In this document: positions 7,887 through 15,561 of the stretch, one piece after another
Layout of the letters: the number at the start of each line of letters is the position of its first letter
Numbering within the stretch: position 1 is the stretch's first letter
Source: Tropicimonas sediminicola
Lineage (GTDB): Bacteria > Pseudomonadota > Alphaproteobacteria > Rhodobacterales > Rhodobacteraceae
Reading direction: 5' to 3'
NCBI RefSeq assembly: GCF_900188335.1
Contig: NZ_FZOY01000008.1
Span: 124,001 to 188,000 of the forward strand
DNA length: 64,000 nucleotides
Notes under the pieces: model-generated
Told to the model about the DNA's origin: nothing
The model's input: the letters and a program-made list of their open reading frames with translations, nothing else
Database searches by the model: none
Position numbers and translations under genes: made by a program

Positions 7887-8813
7887 TCAGCCTTCGAATT
7901 CGGGGAGCTGTTCGAGCTGCTCGCGGCCGAGGTCGACATGGACGGTCAGGCGATCGAGATCGTCCGTGGCGATGGACATGCTTTCGTAATCCACGGCGAC
8001 GGGTTTCTCGCCGATGCCGAGGAAGCCGCCGACGTCGATCACGCCAGTCTCGATCTGGCCATCCTCGGCCAGGACCAGCTCGCCGAGTTCGCCGACATGC
8101 TCATGGTTGCCGTCATAGACCGGCGCACCGGTGAGGCGGTCGGCAGTCAGGGCGGCGCGGTCCGCGAGGGTGAAGCCCCGGGCTTCCATGTCCGGCGCGG
8201 GGGCGACGAAGACGCCGTCCTCCTGCCAGGTCTGCGGCAGGTGCTCCGGCGGCTGCTCGGCGCGGGCGGTGTCCTCGGCGGGCATGTCGTCGGCCATGGC
8301 CTCACGGGTCGGCTCGGCCGCCTCGTATTCCGGCGCATCCTCCAGCGAGGCGCGGTCGCCGGCGAAGACGACGAACCAGCCGGAGCCGTCCTTCTCGGCC
8401 ACGATGTCGAGGCCCGGCATGCCCACGGCCACGGTCTTTTCACCGATCCCGAGGAAGCCGCCGACATCGACCAGCGCGGCCTCGATGCGGCCGTCGCGGG
8501 CGATCAGGATGTCACCGACCTCGCCCACGTCGTCCCAATTGTCGACGATGTCGACGACGGGCTGATCGACGGGCACTTCCTCGGCGACATAGACGCGGGC
8601 GCCGATCAGGTCGGAGGCTTCCAGCGACTGGGCGGAGGGGGCTGCCAGGAACTCGGTGTGCATGGGCACGCCTTCGCCATTCACGGCGGCGGGCATTTCC
8701 GTGTGCATGGCGCCGGGCTGCGGTCTGGGGGCTTCGGTTTCCATCTGCGCGGTCGCGACCATCGGCAGAACGATGCTGGTGGCGAAGACGGTACCGAGGA
8801 ACATCCGTGTCAT
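7887..8813 (-). CDS. Exported protein with two PRC-barrel domains
   Basis: A 308-residue protein with a signal peptide (residues 1-22) and two PRC-barrel domains, roughly 65-145 and 215-300. Each carries the same DVGGFLGIGEK motif followed by VAV, so this is an internal duplication. The linker (150-200) is acidic and Ala/Pro-rich. PRC-barrel proteins bind ligands or partners in many contexts; the exported stress-associated kind is common in alphaproteobacteria but has no fixed function. AGGAG is present upstream of the ATG, and an EcfG-like promoter lies about 55 bases upstream. Confidence 0.82.
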   Translation of the reverse strand: MTRMFLGTVFATSIVLPMVATAQMETEAPRPQPGAMHTEMPAAVNGEGVPMHTEFLAAPSAQSLEASDLIGARVYVAEEVPVDQPVVDIVDNWDDVGEVGDILIARDGRIEAALVDVGGFLGIGEKTVAVGMPGLDIVAEKDGSGWFVVFAGDRASLEDAPEYEAAEPTREAMADDMPAEDTARAEQPPEHLPQTWQEDGVFVAPAPDMEARGFTLADRAALTADRLTGAPVYDGNHEHVGELGELVLAEDGQIETGVIDVGGFLGIGEKPVAVDYESMSIATDDLDRLTVHVDLGREQLEQLPEFEG

Positions 8814-8863
8814 GAGCGTTTCCTTCTCCTGAGCTGCGGCGTCGCGCCGCTGATTGGAGAAAG

Positions 8864-8889
8864 AACCGCGCAGAGCGGCGCCAGGTTCC
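8864..8889 (-). promoter_or_regulatory. EcfG-like promoter of the PRC-barrel gene (variant -10)
   Basis: Minus strand GGAAC (8889-8885), 17 bases, GGTT (8867-8864) instead of CGTT. The same variant occurs before the general stress FMN-binding protein at 25930-25955. Confidence 0.5.
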
Positions 8890-8911
8890 TGAAATTTATC
8901 GTTTTTTCACC

Positions 8912-8936
8912 GGAACAATTCACGCCTGCGGGCGTT
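8912..8936 (+). promoter_or_regulatory. EcfG-type promoter facing the 3' end of the DUF2254 gene
   Basis: GGAAC (8912-8916), 16 bases, CGTT (8933-8936) is a full consensus match, but the next gene in its path lies on the other strand. A transcript from about 8945 would be antisense to the DUF2254 gene. It could also be a chance match. Confidence 0.4.
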
Positions 8937-8957
8937 TGCGCGCTCCGGATCGCGCTG

Positions 8958-10184
8958 TCAGCCGGCGGCGCGCTCCAGCGTTTCGCTCAGGTCATCAAGC
9001 GCGCGCCGCTCGTCGTCGTTGCGGGCTTGCGGGCGCAGGCGGGCGATGAGCTGGCCCAGGTGGTCCCGGGTCATCGGGTCGTCCGCCACGTAGGGAAGCG
9101 CCGCGGCGAAGCTGCGGTCCAGCAGCGTCGGGAAGTCCAGCCAGCGCCGGCCGAGCGGGCCGGAGACGCCGTCGGCGAGCCCGCCCTCGTGGGTCAGCGC
9201 GGCGTCGAGCGCGCCGTACATCCGGTTGAGGCAATCGTGGGCGGTGAAGGGATCGTTGACCCCCGGCGACAGGGCGCGGGCCGCGATTTCGACGAGCTGG
9301 TCGGCCACGAAGAGCGGGTTCTGCTCCTCGGTGCAGCTGTCGCCGAGGGCGAAGCAGGCGCGGATCGCGTCGCAGGCCTCCTCGTCGGGCGCGGTGCTGT
9401 TCTCGCCGGGGTGAACCTCGACCACCGGCGCGGCGGCGGTGACGAAATCCCCGGGCTGGGCCCGCAGCAGGATGATCCAGCCGTTGTCGTCCCGCAGCGT
9501 CTTGAGCCGGTCGAGATCCAGCGTCCGGACGTAGCCGGAGGTGCCGAGGCTCGGTTGCGCCAGGGGCGCGCCTTGCAGGTCGGGCACGTTCTCCGGCTCG
9601 GCCGGATCGGCGATCTCGTTGCGGATCGCCGCTTCCAGCCGGCGACCGAGCCCGGCGATGATGTTGCCGACGTTGATCGTCTCCGGCACGTGGTGGATGA
9701 AGTAGATCATCACCAGAACCGAGATCATGGTCAGCCCGAAGGCCACCCCGACCGACAGATGCGGCACGAAGATCTCGGCCTCCGGCCCCTTCACCGCGCG
9801 CAGGGACTGGAGACAGAAGGCGAAGGTGGCGATCAGGATGCCGAGCGACCATTGATTGCCGCGGTCGCGCATGAAGTTGCCGACCAGCCGCGGCCCGAAA
9901 TTGCCGGAGGCGAAGGAGACCGCCACCATGGTCAGCGAGAACATCACCCCGGTGACGCCGATCACCGAGCTGGCCATCAGCGACAGCAGCCCCCGCGCAC
10001 CGGCGGGCTGGGTGTCCCGCAGGACGGCGGGCAGGAGCGAGAGCGCCAGCTCCGGCTGGGTGCGCTCCAGCCAGAGCAGGCTGAAGGCCAGCACCTGCGA
10101 GAGCGCCACGAGGACCAGCGGCAGGAACCAGTAGCTCGCCCGCAGGTCGCGCAGCAACGTCAGGATCCAGGCGCGCGACCCCAT
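8958..10184 (-). CDS. DUF2254 family membrane protein
   Basis: A 408-residue protein with four N-terminal membrane segments (about 18-38, 65-90, 115-135, 145-170) and a long cytoplasmic C-terminal part, the arrangement of DUF2254. GVTGVMFSLTMVAVSFASGN is characteristic. The function is unknown. No clear ribosome site precedes the ATG, but an 11-codon reading frame (10221-10186) with GGAGG upstream ends one base before it, so translation may be coupled to that short frame. Confidence 0.82.
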   Translation of the reverse strand: MGSRAWILTLLRDLRASYWFLPLVLVALSQVLAFSLLWLERTQPELALSLLPAVLRDTQPAGARGLLSLMASSVIGVTGVMFSLTMVAVSFASGNFGPRLVGNFMRDRGNQWSLGILIATFAFCLQSLRAVKGPEAEIFVPHLSVGVAFGLTMISVLVMIYFIHHVPETINVGNIIAGLGRRLEAAIRNEIADPAEPENVPDLQGAPLAQPSLGTSGYVRTLDLDRLKTLRDDNGWIILLRAQPGDFVTAAAPVVEVHPGENSTAPDEEACDAIRACFALGDSCTEEQNPLFVADQLVEIAARALSPGVNDPFTAHDCLNRMYGALDAALTHEGGLADGVSGPLGRRWLDFPTLLDRSFAAALPYVADDPMTRDHLGQLIARLRPQARNDDERRALDDLSETLERAAG

Positions 10185-10329
10185 GTCAGGACGATGTCGC
10201 TGCGGCGGCGGGGAGGGTCATGGCGGCAGGGGCCTCCGGCTGGATGCGAATGCGGGTGGGCGTTGCACTCACCTTGTCGGGGGTGCCGTGGATTTGGAAG
10301 CCGGAAACCGCCCGCTCTGGCGGCACCGC

Positions 10330-10367
10330 AAAAAGAAACCGGCCGCCACCACGCGGGCGACGGCCGG
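10330..10367 (-). terminator. Rho-independent terminator of the guanidine operon
   Basis: On the minus strand a stem with 7 paired outer bases (10367-10361 with 10345-10339) is followed by TTTCTTTTT. It lies 35 bases after the last small gene of the operon. Confidence 0.7.
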
Positions 10368-10402
10368 AAAAGCGCGTTCATTCCGGCCGCGGCCGGGGCC
10401 GG

Positions 10403-10570
10403 TCAGGAGCGGCGCATCCACCAGACTGCGCCGGCGGCCAGGGCGGCGGCGATCACCGCGGCGGCGATGGCCTCGGTCCCGTGCGGGTGGGCATGGGCGA
10501 TCGGCCCGCCTTCGTGGGCCATCGCGGGCAGCGCGGCGACCAGGGCGGGGAGGATGGCGAGTTTCTTCAT
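10403..10570 (-). CDS. Small histidine-containing membrane protein, last gene of the guanidine operon
   Basis: A 55-residue protein: signal-like helix (KKLAILPALVAALPAMA), a short HEGGPIAHAHPHG loop, then a second hydrophobic helix and a basic end (WWMRRS). It resembles small roseobacter proteins of unknown function. The His-rich stretch just after the first helix recalls the periplasmic start of HupE/UreJ nickel permeases, but the protein is far too short to be one. It overlaps the previous gene by 4 bases (ATGA). A metal-related role is inference from composition and operon. Confidence 0.7.
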   Translation of the reverse strand: MKKLAILPALVAALPAMAHEGGPIAHAHPHGTEAIAAAVIAAALAAGAVWWMRRS

Positions 10571-11022
10571 CGTGAAAGCTCCGTCTTTCTCAGGGCCAGG
10601 AAATCTCTGATATCGGTCGTCACTTTCTCGTCCATGGAGACATAGACGAGCGACATGTTGGTACGGTCCTGCACCATCGAGCCCGGAAAGGGAAGATAGC
10701 TCAGTTCCCGCGACCCGAAGGAGGGTGAAGCGGTGCCCACCTGCCATTCGGTCTTCAGCTCCACGTCGACCAGCTTCAGCGCCGTTGCGCCGCCGACCCC
10801 CGGTTTCTCGAAGGGCACACCCGCGAGCCGCAGGTAGGCGGACTTGTCGGCGGCGTTCACGAACCCGTCGATGAACTGGGTGGCGAGCACCTGCAGGTCC
10901 GCCGCCTCGTCCTCGGCATGCATGTGCGAATGCAGGTGGTCGCCGTGGGCGTGGTTGTGGCCCTCGCCATGGGGCGCGTGGTCGTGATGGTGGTGATGAT
11001 GGTGCGGGTGATCATGTGGCAT
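10567..11022 (-). CDS. Histidine-rich protein, candidate metal-handling accessory of guanidine hydrolase
   Basis: A 151-residue soluble protein. Residues 1-36 contain 18 histidines, including a run of seven, like the nickel-storing tails of HypB, UreE and SlyD. Residues 37-151 match no family I recognise; they include an aromatic/proline-rich segment (SYLPFPGS) and end in RDFLALRKTELSR. It overlaps the 3' end of the guanidine hydrolase gene by 11 bases, so the two are probably made together. Nickel delivery or storage is a reasonable inference, since the cyanobacterial enzyme needs Ni and HypA/HypB-like helpers that are not seen here. Confidence 0.7.
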   Translation of the reverse strand: MPHDHPHHHHHHHDHAPHGEGHNHAHGDHLHSHMHAEDEAADLQVLATQFIDGFVNAADKSAYLRLAGVPFEKPGVGGATALKLVDVELKTEWQVGTASPSFGSRELSYLPFPGSMVQDRTNMSLVYVSMDEKVTTDIRDFLALRKTELSR

Positions 11023-12256
11023 TGGACCACCTCTTGCCTTCGAACTGGCCGTGCGGGATCGAGACCGGCTTGTCGATATGCGCCTTGTGCTTGCCGAGCG
11101 TGCCGTTGGAGACCATCGCGCCGAGCACGTCCACGATCACGCGGGTGCCCATGAGGGCGGTGATCTCGGAGGTGTCGTAGGGCGGCGCGACCTCGACCAG
11201 CTCCATGCCGCAGATCCCCTCGGCCGCGACCTTGGAGGCCAGCGCCAGCGCCTCGCGCGGCAGGAAGCCGCCCGGTTCGGGCCAGCCGGTGCCGGGGACG
11301 AAACCGCAGTCGATGCTGTCGATGTCGAAGGACATGTAGACCATGTCCACCCCGTCCCAGGCCATCTCCAGCGCCATCTCGGCGGTCTTGTCGACGCCCA
11401 TCTTTTCCATGTCGGACATGGTGATGATGTTGGTCTCGCGCTCGCGGGCGACCTTCACCGCCTCGCGCGGGACCTGCCAGCCGCCGATGCCGACCTGCAC
11501 GAGGTTCTTTGCGGGCACGTTGGGCAGGTTGGTGGAGTGGAACCACGGCGTGGTGTGCATCCGCTCGTCGAGATCCTTTTCCTGGATGTCGGCATGGCGG
11601 TCGAAATGGACGATGCCGATCTTCTTCGACGTGCATTCGGCAATGCCACGCACGCAGGGAAAGCCGATGGAATGGTCGCCGCCGATCATGATCGGGAGCG
11701 AGCCGCTGGAAAAGACGTGGGAGACGGCGCGGGAGATCTGGTCGAAGCTCTTCTCGATATTGGCGGGGATGGTAAAGACGTCGCCCGCGTCGCAGAGCGT
11801 CATCTGCTCGCGCAGGTCCACGCCGATCTCGTAGTTGTAGGGCGTGTAGAGCGCGGAGATCTTGCGCACGCCCTGCGGGCCGAAGCGGGTGCCGGCGCGA
11901 TAGGTGGTGCCGCCGTCGAAGGGAATGCCGAGCACGGTGGCGTCGTAATTGGCCACCTCCAGCACGTCCTCGGCATAGGGCGCCTTGAGGAAGGTGTTGA
12001 TGCCGGCGTAATGCGGCAGCTCGCCCCGCGCGAAGGTCGGGATCGACTTGTCCTCGATGCTGTCGGCCCCGGTCAGGCCCATGCGCAGCGCCCAGCGGCG
12101 TTCCTCGTCCCAGCGGGTGCCGGGGATCTCGGCCTCGGCCTGCATCGCCTTCCAGCCCAGCAACTTGGTCAGGTCCGGATGGTGATGGCGCGCATCGACG
12201 TGGCGCATCTGCCTCGGGTGATGGGGCCGCGAACGGTCACGCGGGGATGGGAACAT
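11012..12256 (-). CDS. Arginase/ureohydrolase-fold enzyme, probable Ni-dependent guanidine hydrolase (GdmH-like)
   Basis: Predicted to split guanidine into urea and ammonia. About 414 residues, longer than agmatinases (about 300-320) because of an N-terminal extension, as in the cyanobacterial guanidine hydrolase. All arginase-fold metal ligands are visible: His195 (IGGDHS), Asp219/His221/Asp223 (HFDRHAD), Asp311/Asp313 (SFDIDSID). The change of DAH to DRH and of the usual PGTGTPE to PGTGWPE (Trp325) argue against ordinary agmatinase. Context decides: a guanidine-I riboswitch and importer precede it. The ATG at 12256 has GGAGG 6 bases upstream and overlaps the ATPase gene by 20 bases; an ATG at 12208 is the alternative. 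Confidence 0.82.
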   Translation of the reverse strand: MFPSPRDRSRPHHPRQMRHVDARHHHPDLTKLLGWKAMQAEAEIPGTRWDEERRWALRMGLTGADSIEDKSIPTFARGELPHYAGINTFLKAPYAEDVLEVANYDATVLGIPFDGGTTYRAGTRFGPQGVRKISALYTPYNYEIGVDLREQMTLCDAGDVFTIPANIEKSFDQISRAVSHVFSSGSLPIMIGGDHSIGFPCVRGIAECTSKKIGIVHFDRHADIQEKDLDERMHTTPWFHSTNLPNVPAKNLVQVGIGGWQVPREAVKVARERETNIITMSDMEKMGVDKTAEMALEMAWDGVDMVYMSFDIDSIDCGFVPGTGWPEPGGFLPREALALASKVAAEGICGMELVEVAPPYDTSEITALMGTRVIVDVLGAMVSNGTLGKHKAHIDKPVSIPHGQFEGKRWSNAT

Positions 12257-13004
12257 GGGTTTCCTCCGTCAGTCTCTGGAAGGGAATGCCGCCGTCGCGG
12301 GCATCGAAATCGTAGGTGATGGTGGCGCCGAAGGCCTCGGGGTCGGTCGGGTCCCAGCGCGGCTTGTCGAAGACGAGCACCCGATCGCCGAGCTTGAAGC
12401 CCTCGGTCAGGTCGTGGGTGACCATGAAGACGGTCATGTTGGTCTCGGCGCGCAGCTCCATCAGGAAGTCGTGCATCTGAAGCCGCGTGCCGGGGTCGAG
12501 CGCGCCGAAGGGCTCGTCCAGCAGCAGGATGCGCGGCTTGGCGGTGAGCGCCTGCCCGATGGCGAGGCGCTGCTGCATGCCGCCCGAGAGCGTCGCCGGG
12601 TACTGGTCCGCCACATGCGCAAGCCCGATGCGGGCGAGCACGGTGTCGGCGCGGTCCCGCGCCTCCTTCCGGGCCTTGCCGAAGAAACGGCCGAGCGGCT
12701 GGCCGAGGCTTTCGCCGGCGATGATGTTCTGCCGGATCGTCATGTGGGGGAAGACGGAGTAGCGCTGGAACACCACGCCGCGCTCGGGGTTGGGCTCCAC
12801 GGCGGGCGGGTTTCCGTCGATGGAGATCGTGCCGCGGGTCGGTGTTTCCTGCGCCAGCAGGAGCCGCAGGAAAGTGGACTTGCCGCAGCCCGAGGCGCCA
12901 ACGATGGAGATGAACTCGCCCTCGTCGACCTCGACGTTGACGCGTTCGAGGATCGGGCGGCGCCCGTAGGACTGGAAGACGTCGCGGACGGAGACGAAGC
13001 TCAT
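12237..13004 (-). CDS. ABC transporter ATP-binding protein of the guanidine importer (nitrate/taurine type)
   Basis: A 255-residue ATPase with Walker A (GASGCGKST, about 36-44), signature LSGGMQQR (about 142-149) and Walker B (ILLLDEPFGALD, about 161-172), typical of SsuB/TauB/NrtD. It energises uptake through the upstream permease. The start at 13004 has GGAGG 7 bases upstream. The C-terminus is somewhat longer than in SsuB and ends in HVPIPA. Guanidine as substrate is inferred from the riboswitch; such transporters are regular members of the guanidine-I regulon. Confidence 0.88.
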   Translation of the reverse strand: MSFVSVRDVFQSYGRRPILERVNVEVDEGEFISIVGASGCGKSTFLRLLLAQETPTRGTISIDGNPPAVEPNPERGVVFQRYSVFPHMTIRQNIIAGESLGQPLGRFFGKARKEARDRADTVLARIGLAHVADQYPATLSGGMQQRLAIGQALTAKPRILLLDEPFGALDPGTRLQMHDFLMELRAETNMTVFMVTHDLTEGFKLGDRVLVFDKPRWDPTDPEAFGATITYDFDARDGGIPFQRLTEETHVPIPA

Positions 13005-13065
13005 TCTGACCCCTCCGCATTGAAGAGATGCGTCCCGTCGCAAGGTCCCGCCCGACGGCAACGCC

Positions 13066-13132
13066 GGGCAGCGCCCGACCCGCCCCCCAGGGCGGGCGCG
13101 TTCTGCGCCTCCCCTCTGGCCGGGCGCTGCCC
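13066..13132. repeat. Long inverted repeat between permease and ATPase genes
   Basis: 15-base arms (13066-13080, 13118-13132) with one mismatch enclose a second small hairpin. It occupies the 157-base gap between two co-oriented operon genes, which is unusual for an importer operon. It may be a REP-like insertion or an mRNA-stability element that changes the permease:ATPase ratio. Confidence 0.6.
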
Positions 13133-13161
13133 TCTGTACGGGTTGATGACGAATCCCGGCA

Positions 13162-13974
13162 TCACAGCCCCTCCTCCATCCACGGGAACAGCCGGACCGA
13201 CAGCTTCCGCAGCGCCCAGTCGATCACGAAGGCGAGGAAGGTGATCCAGATGACATAAGTCAGGATCACGTCCATCGCGAGGTAGCGGCGGACGAGGAAG
13301 ATGCGGTAGCCGAGGCCGAGATCGGAGGCGATGGCCTCGGCCGCGATCAGGAACAGCCAGGCCGGGCCGAGCGAAAGCCGCACCGCCTGGATCAGCCGGG
13401 GCAGCACCTGCGGCAGCGCCACGCGCAGCGCGATCACGGCCGAGGAGGCGCCGAGCGTCTCGGCCTTGACGATCTGCTCCCGCGGGATCTCGATCACCCG
13501 CTGGCTGAGGTCGCGTATCAGGAAGGGCGTGATGCCGATCACGATCAGAACGACCTTTGACAGCTCCCCCAGCCCGAAGACGATGAAGAGGATCGGCAGC
13601 AGCGCCAGCGGCGGCACCATGGAGACCACGGCGATGAACCCCGCGAGCCCTGCCCGCATGTGCGGAAACAGCCCGATCAGCAGCCCCGCGCCGAGCCCGA
13701 TGGTGGCCGCGATCGCCACCCCGAGGCCAAGCCGTTGCAGGCTCATGGCGGTGTCGTGCCAGAGCAGGATCCGCCCCGAGCGCTTGTCGGGCTCTGTGAA
13801 CAGGCGCTGGGCGGTCTCGAAGATGGTCGAGGGTGCGGGCAGCAGCTTGTCGGCCGGGTTCGCGGCCAGGCGGATGTCGGAGGCGATCACGTAGGCCACC
13901 AGCACCAGCGCGAACGGCAGCAGCGCGAGGAAGGTGGCCAGCACGGGGCCGGGTTTTCGGTTGATCAGGCGCAT
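13162..13974 (-). CDS. ABC transporter permease of the guanidine importer
   Basis: A 270-residue inner-membrane protein of the BPD_transp_1 (SsuC/TauC/NrtB) family with about six membrane segments and the EAA loop around AETLGASSAVIALRVALPQVL (about 165-185). The ATG at 13974 is preceded by GGAG; an upstream in-frame ATG at 13992 would add six residues. It lies 63 bases after the binding-protein gene and is separated from the ATPase gene by an inverted repeat. Confidence 0.88.
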   Translation of the reverse strand: MRLINRKPGPVLATFLALLPFALVLVAYVIASDIRLAANPADKLLPAPSTIFETAQRLFTEPDKRSGRILLWHDTAMSLQRLGLGVAIAATIGLGAGLLIGLFPHMRAGLAGFIAVVSMVPPLALLPILFIVFGLGELSKVVLIVIGITPFLIRDLSQRVIEIPREQIVKAETLGASSAVIALRVALPQVLPRLIQAVRLSLGPAWLFLIAAEAIASDLGLGYRIFLVRRYLAMDVILTYVIWITFLAFVIDWALRKLSVRLFPWMEEGL

Positions 13975-14037
13975 GGCAAGCTCCGGGCACACCCTGCCGC
14001 GCCACGGCGGCAGGGCGCTGGCCTCGCGAGAGGGGGG

Positions 14038-15093
14038 TTACAGGCTGCCCTCGGCCGCCATTTTCATGTAGGTCGTGTCGTAGCGGAACTTCACGTTGTT
14101 CGCGTCGCCGGTCACGGAGCCGTCCGGGTAGGCGACCCCCACGAAGTCGGCGGACGGCGCGCCTTCGCCGAGGATCCCCTTGTCGAACAGGAACTCGGCC
14201 ACGCTGACCATGGTGTCGGGCAGTTCCGGGCCTTCGGTAAAGGCGACGGCCTCGGCCGGGGTCCAGAACATCTTCGTCGAGTCGAGCTGCGCCTTGTAGC
14301 CGGCGAGGTCGGTGCCGGAGGCTTCGGCCATCGCGGTCAGCGCCTCCTCGTCGCCCGATTGCATCAGCGCCATCACCTCGTACCAGGCGCCGACCATCGC
14401 CTTGCCGAAGGCAGGGTTGTCGGCCAGCGTCTCGGTGTTGACGACCATCAGGTCGATGATCTCGCCCGGGATATCTGCGCTGTCGAAGAGCTTGTTGGCG
14501 CCGGGCTGTTCGAGGATTGTGGAGACCAGCGGGTTCCAGGTCACGACGGCCTCGACGTCATCGGTGGCGAAGGCGGCGATCATGTCGGCGTCGGAGGTAT
14601 TGATCACCCCGCCGAGGTCGGGCTCCGACAGGCCGACGCTGTCGAGCGCGCGGGCCAGCAGGTAATGCGACACGCTGAGTTCGACGAGGTTCACCGGCTT
14701 GCCGGCGAGGCTGGCGAGGTCACCCTCGCCCTTAAGGATCACCGCGTCGTTGCCGTTGGAATAGTCCCCCACGATCAGCGCCGTGGTGTCGACGCCGCCG
14801 CCCGAGGGGATCGAGAGCGTGTCCATGTTGGTGGCCGAGACGCCGTCGAAGGCGCCGGCGGTGTACTGGTTGATCGACTCGACGTAGTCGTTGATCTGCA
14901 CGATCTCGACGTCGATGCCGTATTTCTCGGCCCATTTGTCCATGATGCCGGAGGTCTCGAGATACCCCCAGGGCATCCAGCCGACATAGATCGACCAGGC
15001 GACCTTGAACTCGGTTTTCTCCTGGGCCATCGCGGCAGGGGCACCGAGTGCGGCGGCGAGGATCGTGGCGGACAGAAGTGAGGTCTTCAGCAT
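14038..15093 (-). CDS. Periplasmic substrate-binding protein of the guanidine importer
   Basis: A 351-residue protein of the NMT1/SsuA/TauA class with a signal peptide (residues 1-23, cleavage after AMA). Aromatic residues cluster early in the mature protein (WSIYVGWMPWGY), suiting cation-pi binding of a small cation such as guanidinium, though this is inference. AGGGAG lies 7 bases before the ATG and can be masked by a leader stem. The first gene after a guanidine-I riboswitch, it gives the operon its specificity. Confidence 0.88.
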   Translation of the reverse strand: MLKTSLLSATILAAALGAPAAMAQEKTEFKVAWSIYVGWMPWGYLETSGIMDKWAEKYGIDVEIVQINDYVESINQYTAGAFDGVSATNMDTLSIPSGGGVDTTALIVGDYSNGNDAVILKGEGDLASLAGKPVNLVELSVSHYLLARALDSVGLSEPDLGGVINTSDADMIAAFATDDVEAVVTWNPLVSTILEQPGANKLFDSADIPGEIIDLMVVNTETLADNPAFGKAMVGAWYEVMALMQSGDEEALTAMAEASGTDLAGYKAQLDSTKMFWTPAEAVAFTEGPELPDTMVSVAEFLFDKGILGEGAPSADFVGVAYPDGSVTGDANNVKFRYDTTYMKMAAEGSL

Positions 15094-15100
15094 CTTTCAG

Positions 15101-15155
15101 CTCCCTGTCGTTCCGCCGATGTTTCGATTTGCCGGTCCGCTGGCGGAACAAGGAG
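15101..15155 (-). promoter_or_regulatory. Shine-Dalgarno-sequestering stem (expression platform of the guanidine riboswitch)
   Basis: Reading the minus strand, GTTCCGCC (15149-15142) pairs perfectly with GGCGGAAC (15117-15110). The stem continues after a 3-base bulge with CTCCTT (15155-15150) pairing to AGGGAG (15106-15101), which is the ribosome site of the binding-protein gene. This is a stem of about 14 pairs that would block translation when formed. Its coupling to the aptamer is inferred. Confidence 0.65.
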
Positions 15156-15176
15156 ATAGAGCGCGGGCGAACCGAC

Positions 15177-15294
15177 GCAGTACTCTCCCGGGATTTTGGC
15201 CCGCCGTGTACCCGGGCGGAATTTGCCACCCCGGCGGCACTTCTCGGACCAGGCCCCGGCATCGTCGAACCGGGCGGAACCCTAAGTACCCTGC
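15177..15294 (-). ncRNA. Guanidine-I (ykkC) riboswitch aptamer
   Basis: The minus strand carries the conserved ykkC blocks in order and spacing: AGGGTTCCG (15283-15275), CTGGTCCGAGA, ACACGG, and AAAATCCCGGGAGA ending at 15184. The closing helix P1 can form between GCA..GTAC near 15294-15286 and GTACTGC (15183-15177). Class I aptamers bind guanidinium and switch on exporters, degradation enzymes and NMT1-type importers. It lies 84 bases upstream of the first gene of the operon. Confidence 0.93.
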
Positions 15295-15492
15295 CTCTCC
15301 ACCACAGCGTCGGCCGGCCTTTTCGCTCAAGGGCCGCATCTGTCTCACCCGGGTGAATTCTGCTTGCGCCCGGAATTTGGGCGCCCGAAAGCAGCGATCG
15401 ACGCCTTGCTGGGCGCCTCTCGTCCGGCGACGGCCAGCCGGTGCCGAGATTCGGGCGTGAGCACGCCGAAATGCGGCGATGTGGATTTCTTT

Positions 15493-15517
15493 GGAACCTT
15501 TTCGCACCTGCAGCGTT
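15493..15517 (+). promoter_or_regulatory. EcfG-type promoter before the PLDc_N gene and glucosylglycerol operon
   Basis: GGAAC (15493-15497), 16 bases, CGTT (15514-15517), with a transcript start expected near 15525. No other EcfG motif occurs before gpsA, so this promoter may also serve gpsA-ggpP-ggpS. Confidence 0.8.
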
Positions 15518-15561
15518 AGCATGGTGCGTAATCAGATGAACGCTGATACATTGGAGTGACC

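Noticed and set aside
6573-10610. Very long open frame on the plus strand
   Set aside because: It runs antisense through DUF3500, PRC-barrel and DUF2254 genes, has low-complexity Gly/Arg/Asp/His content and no recognisable domain. It is a shadow caused by high GC and codon bias.
11012-12256. Annotation as plain agmatinase
   Set aside because: Metal ligands are shared by the whole arginase fold, but the DRHAD and GTGWPE changes, N-terminal extension, guanidine riboswitch and importer fit guanidine hydrolase better.
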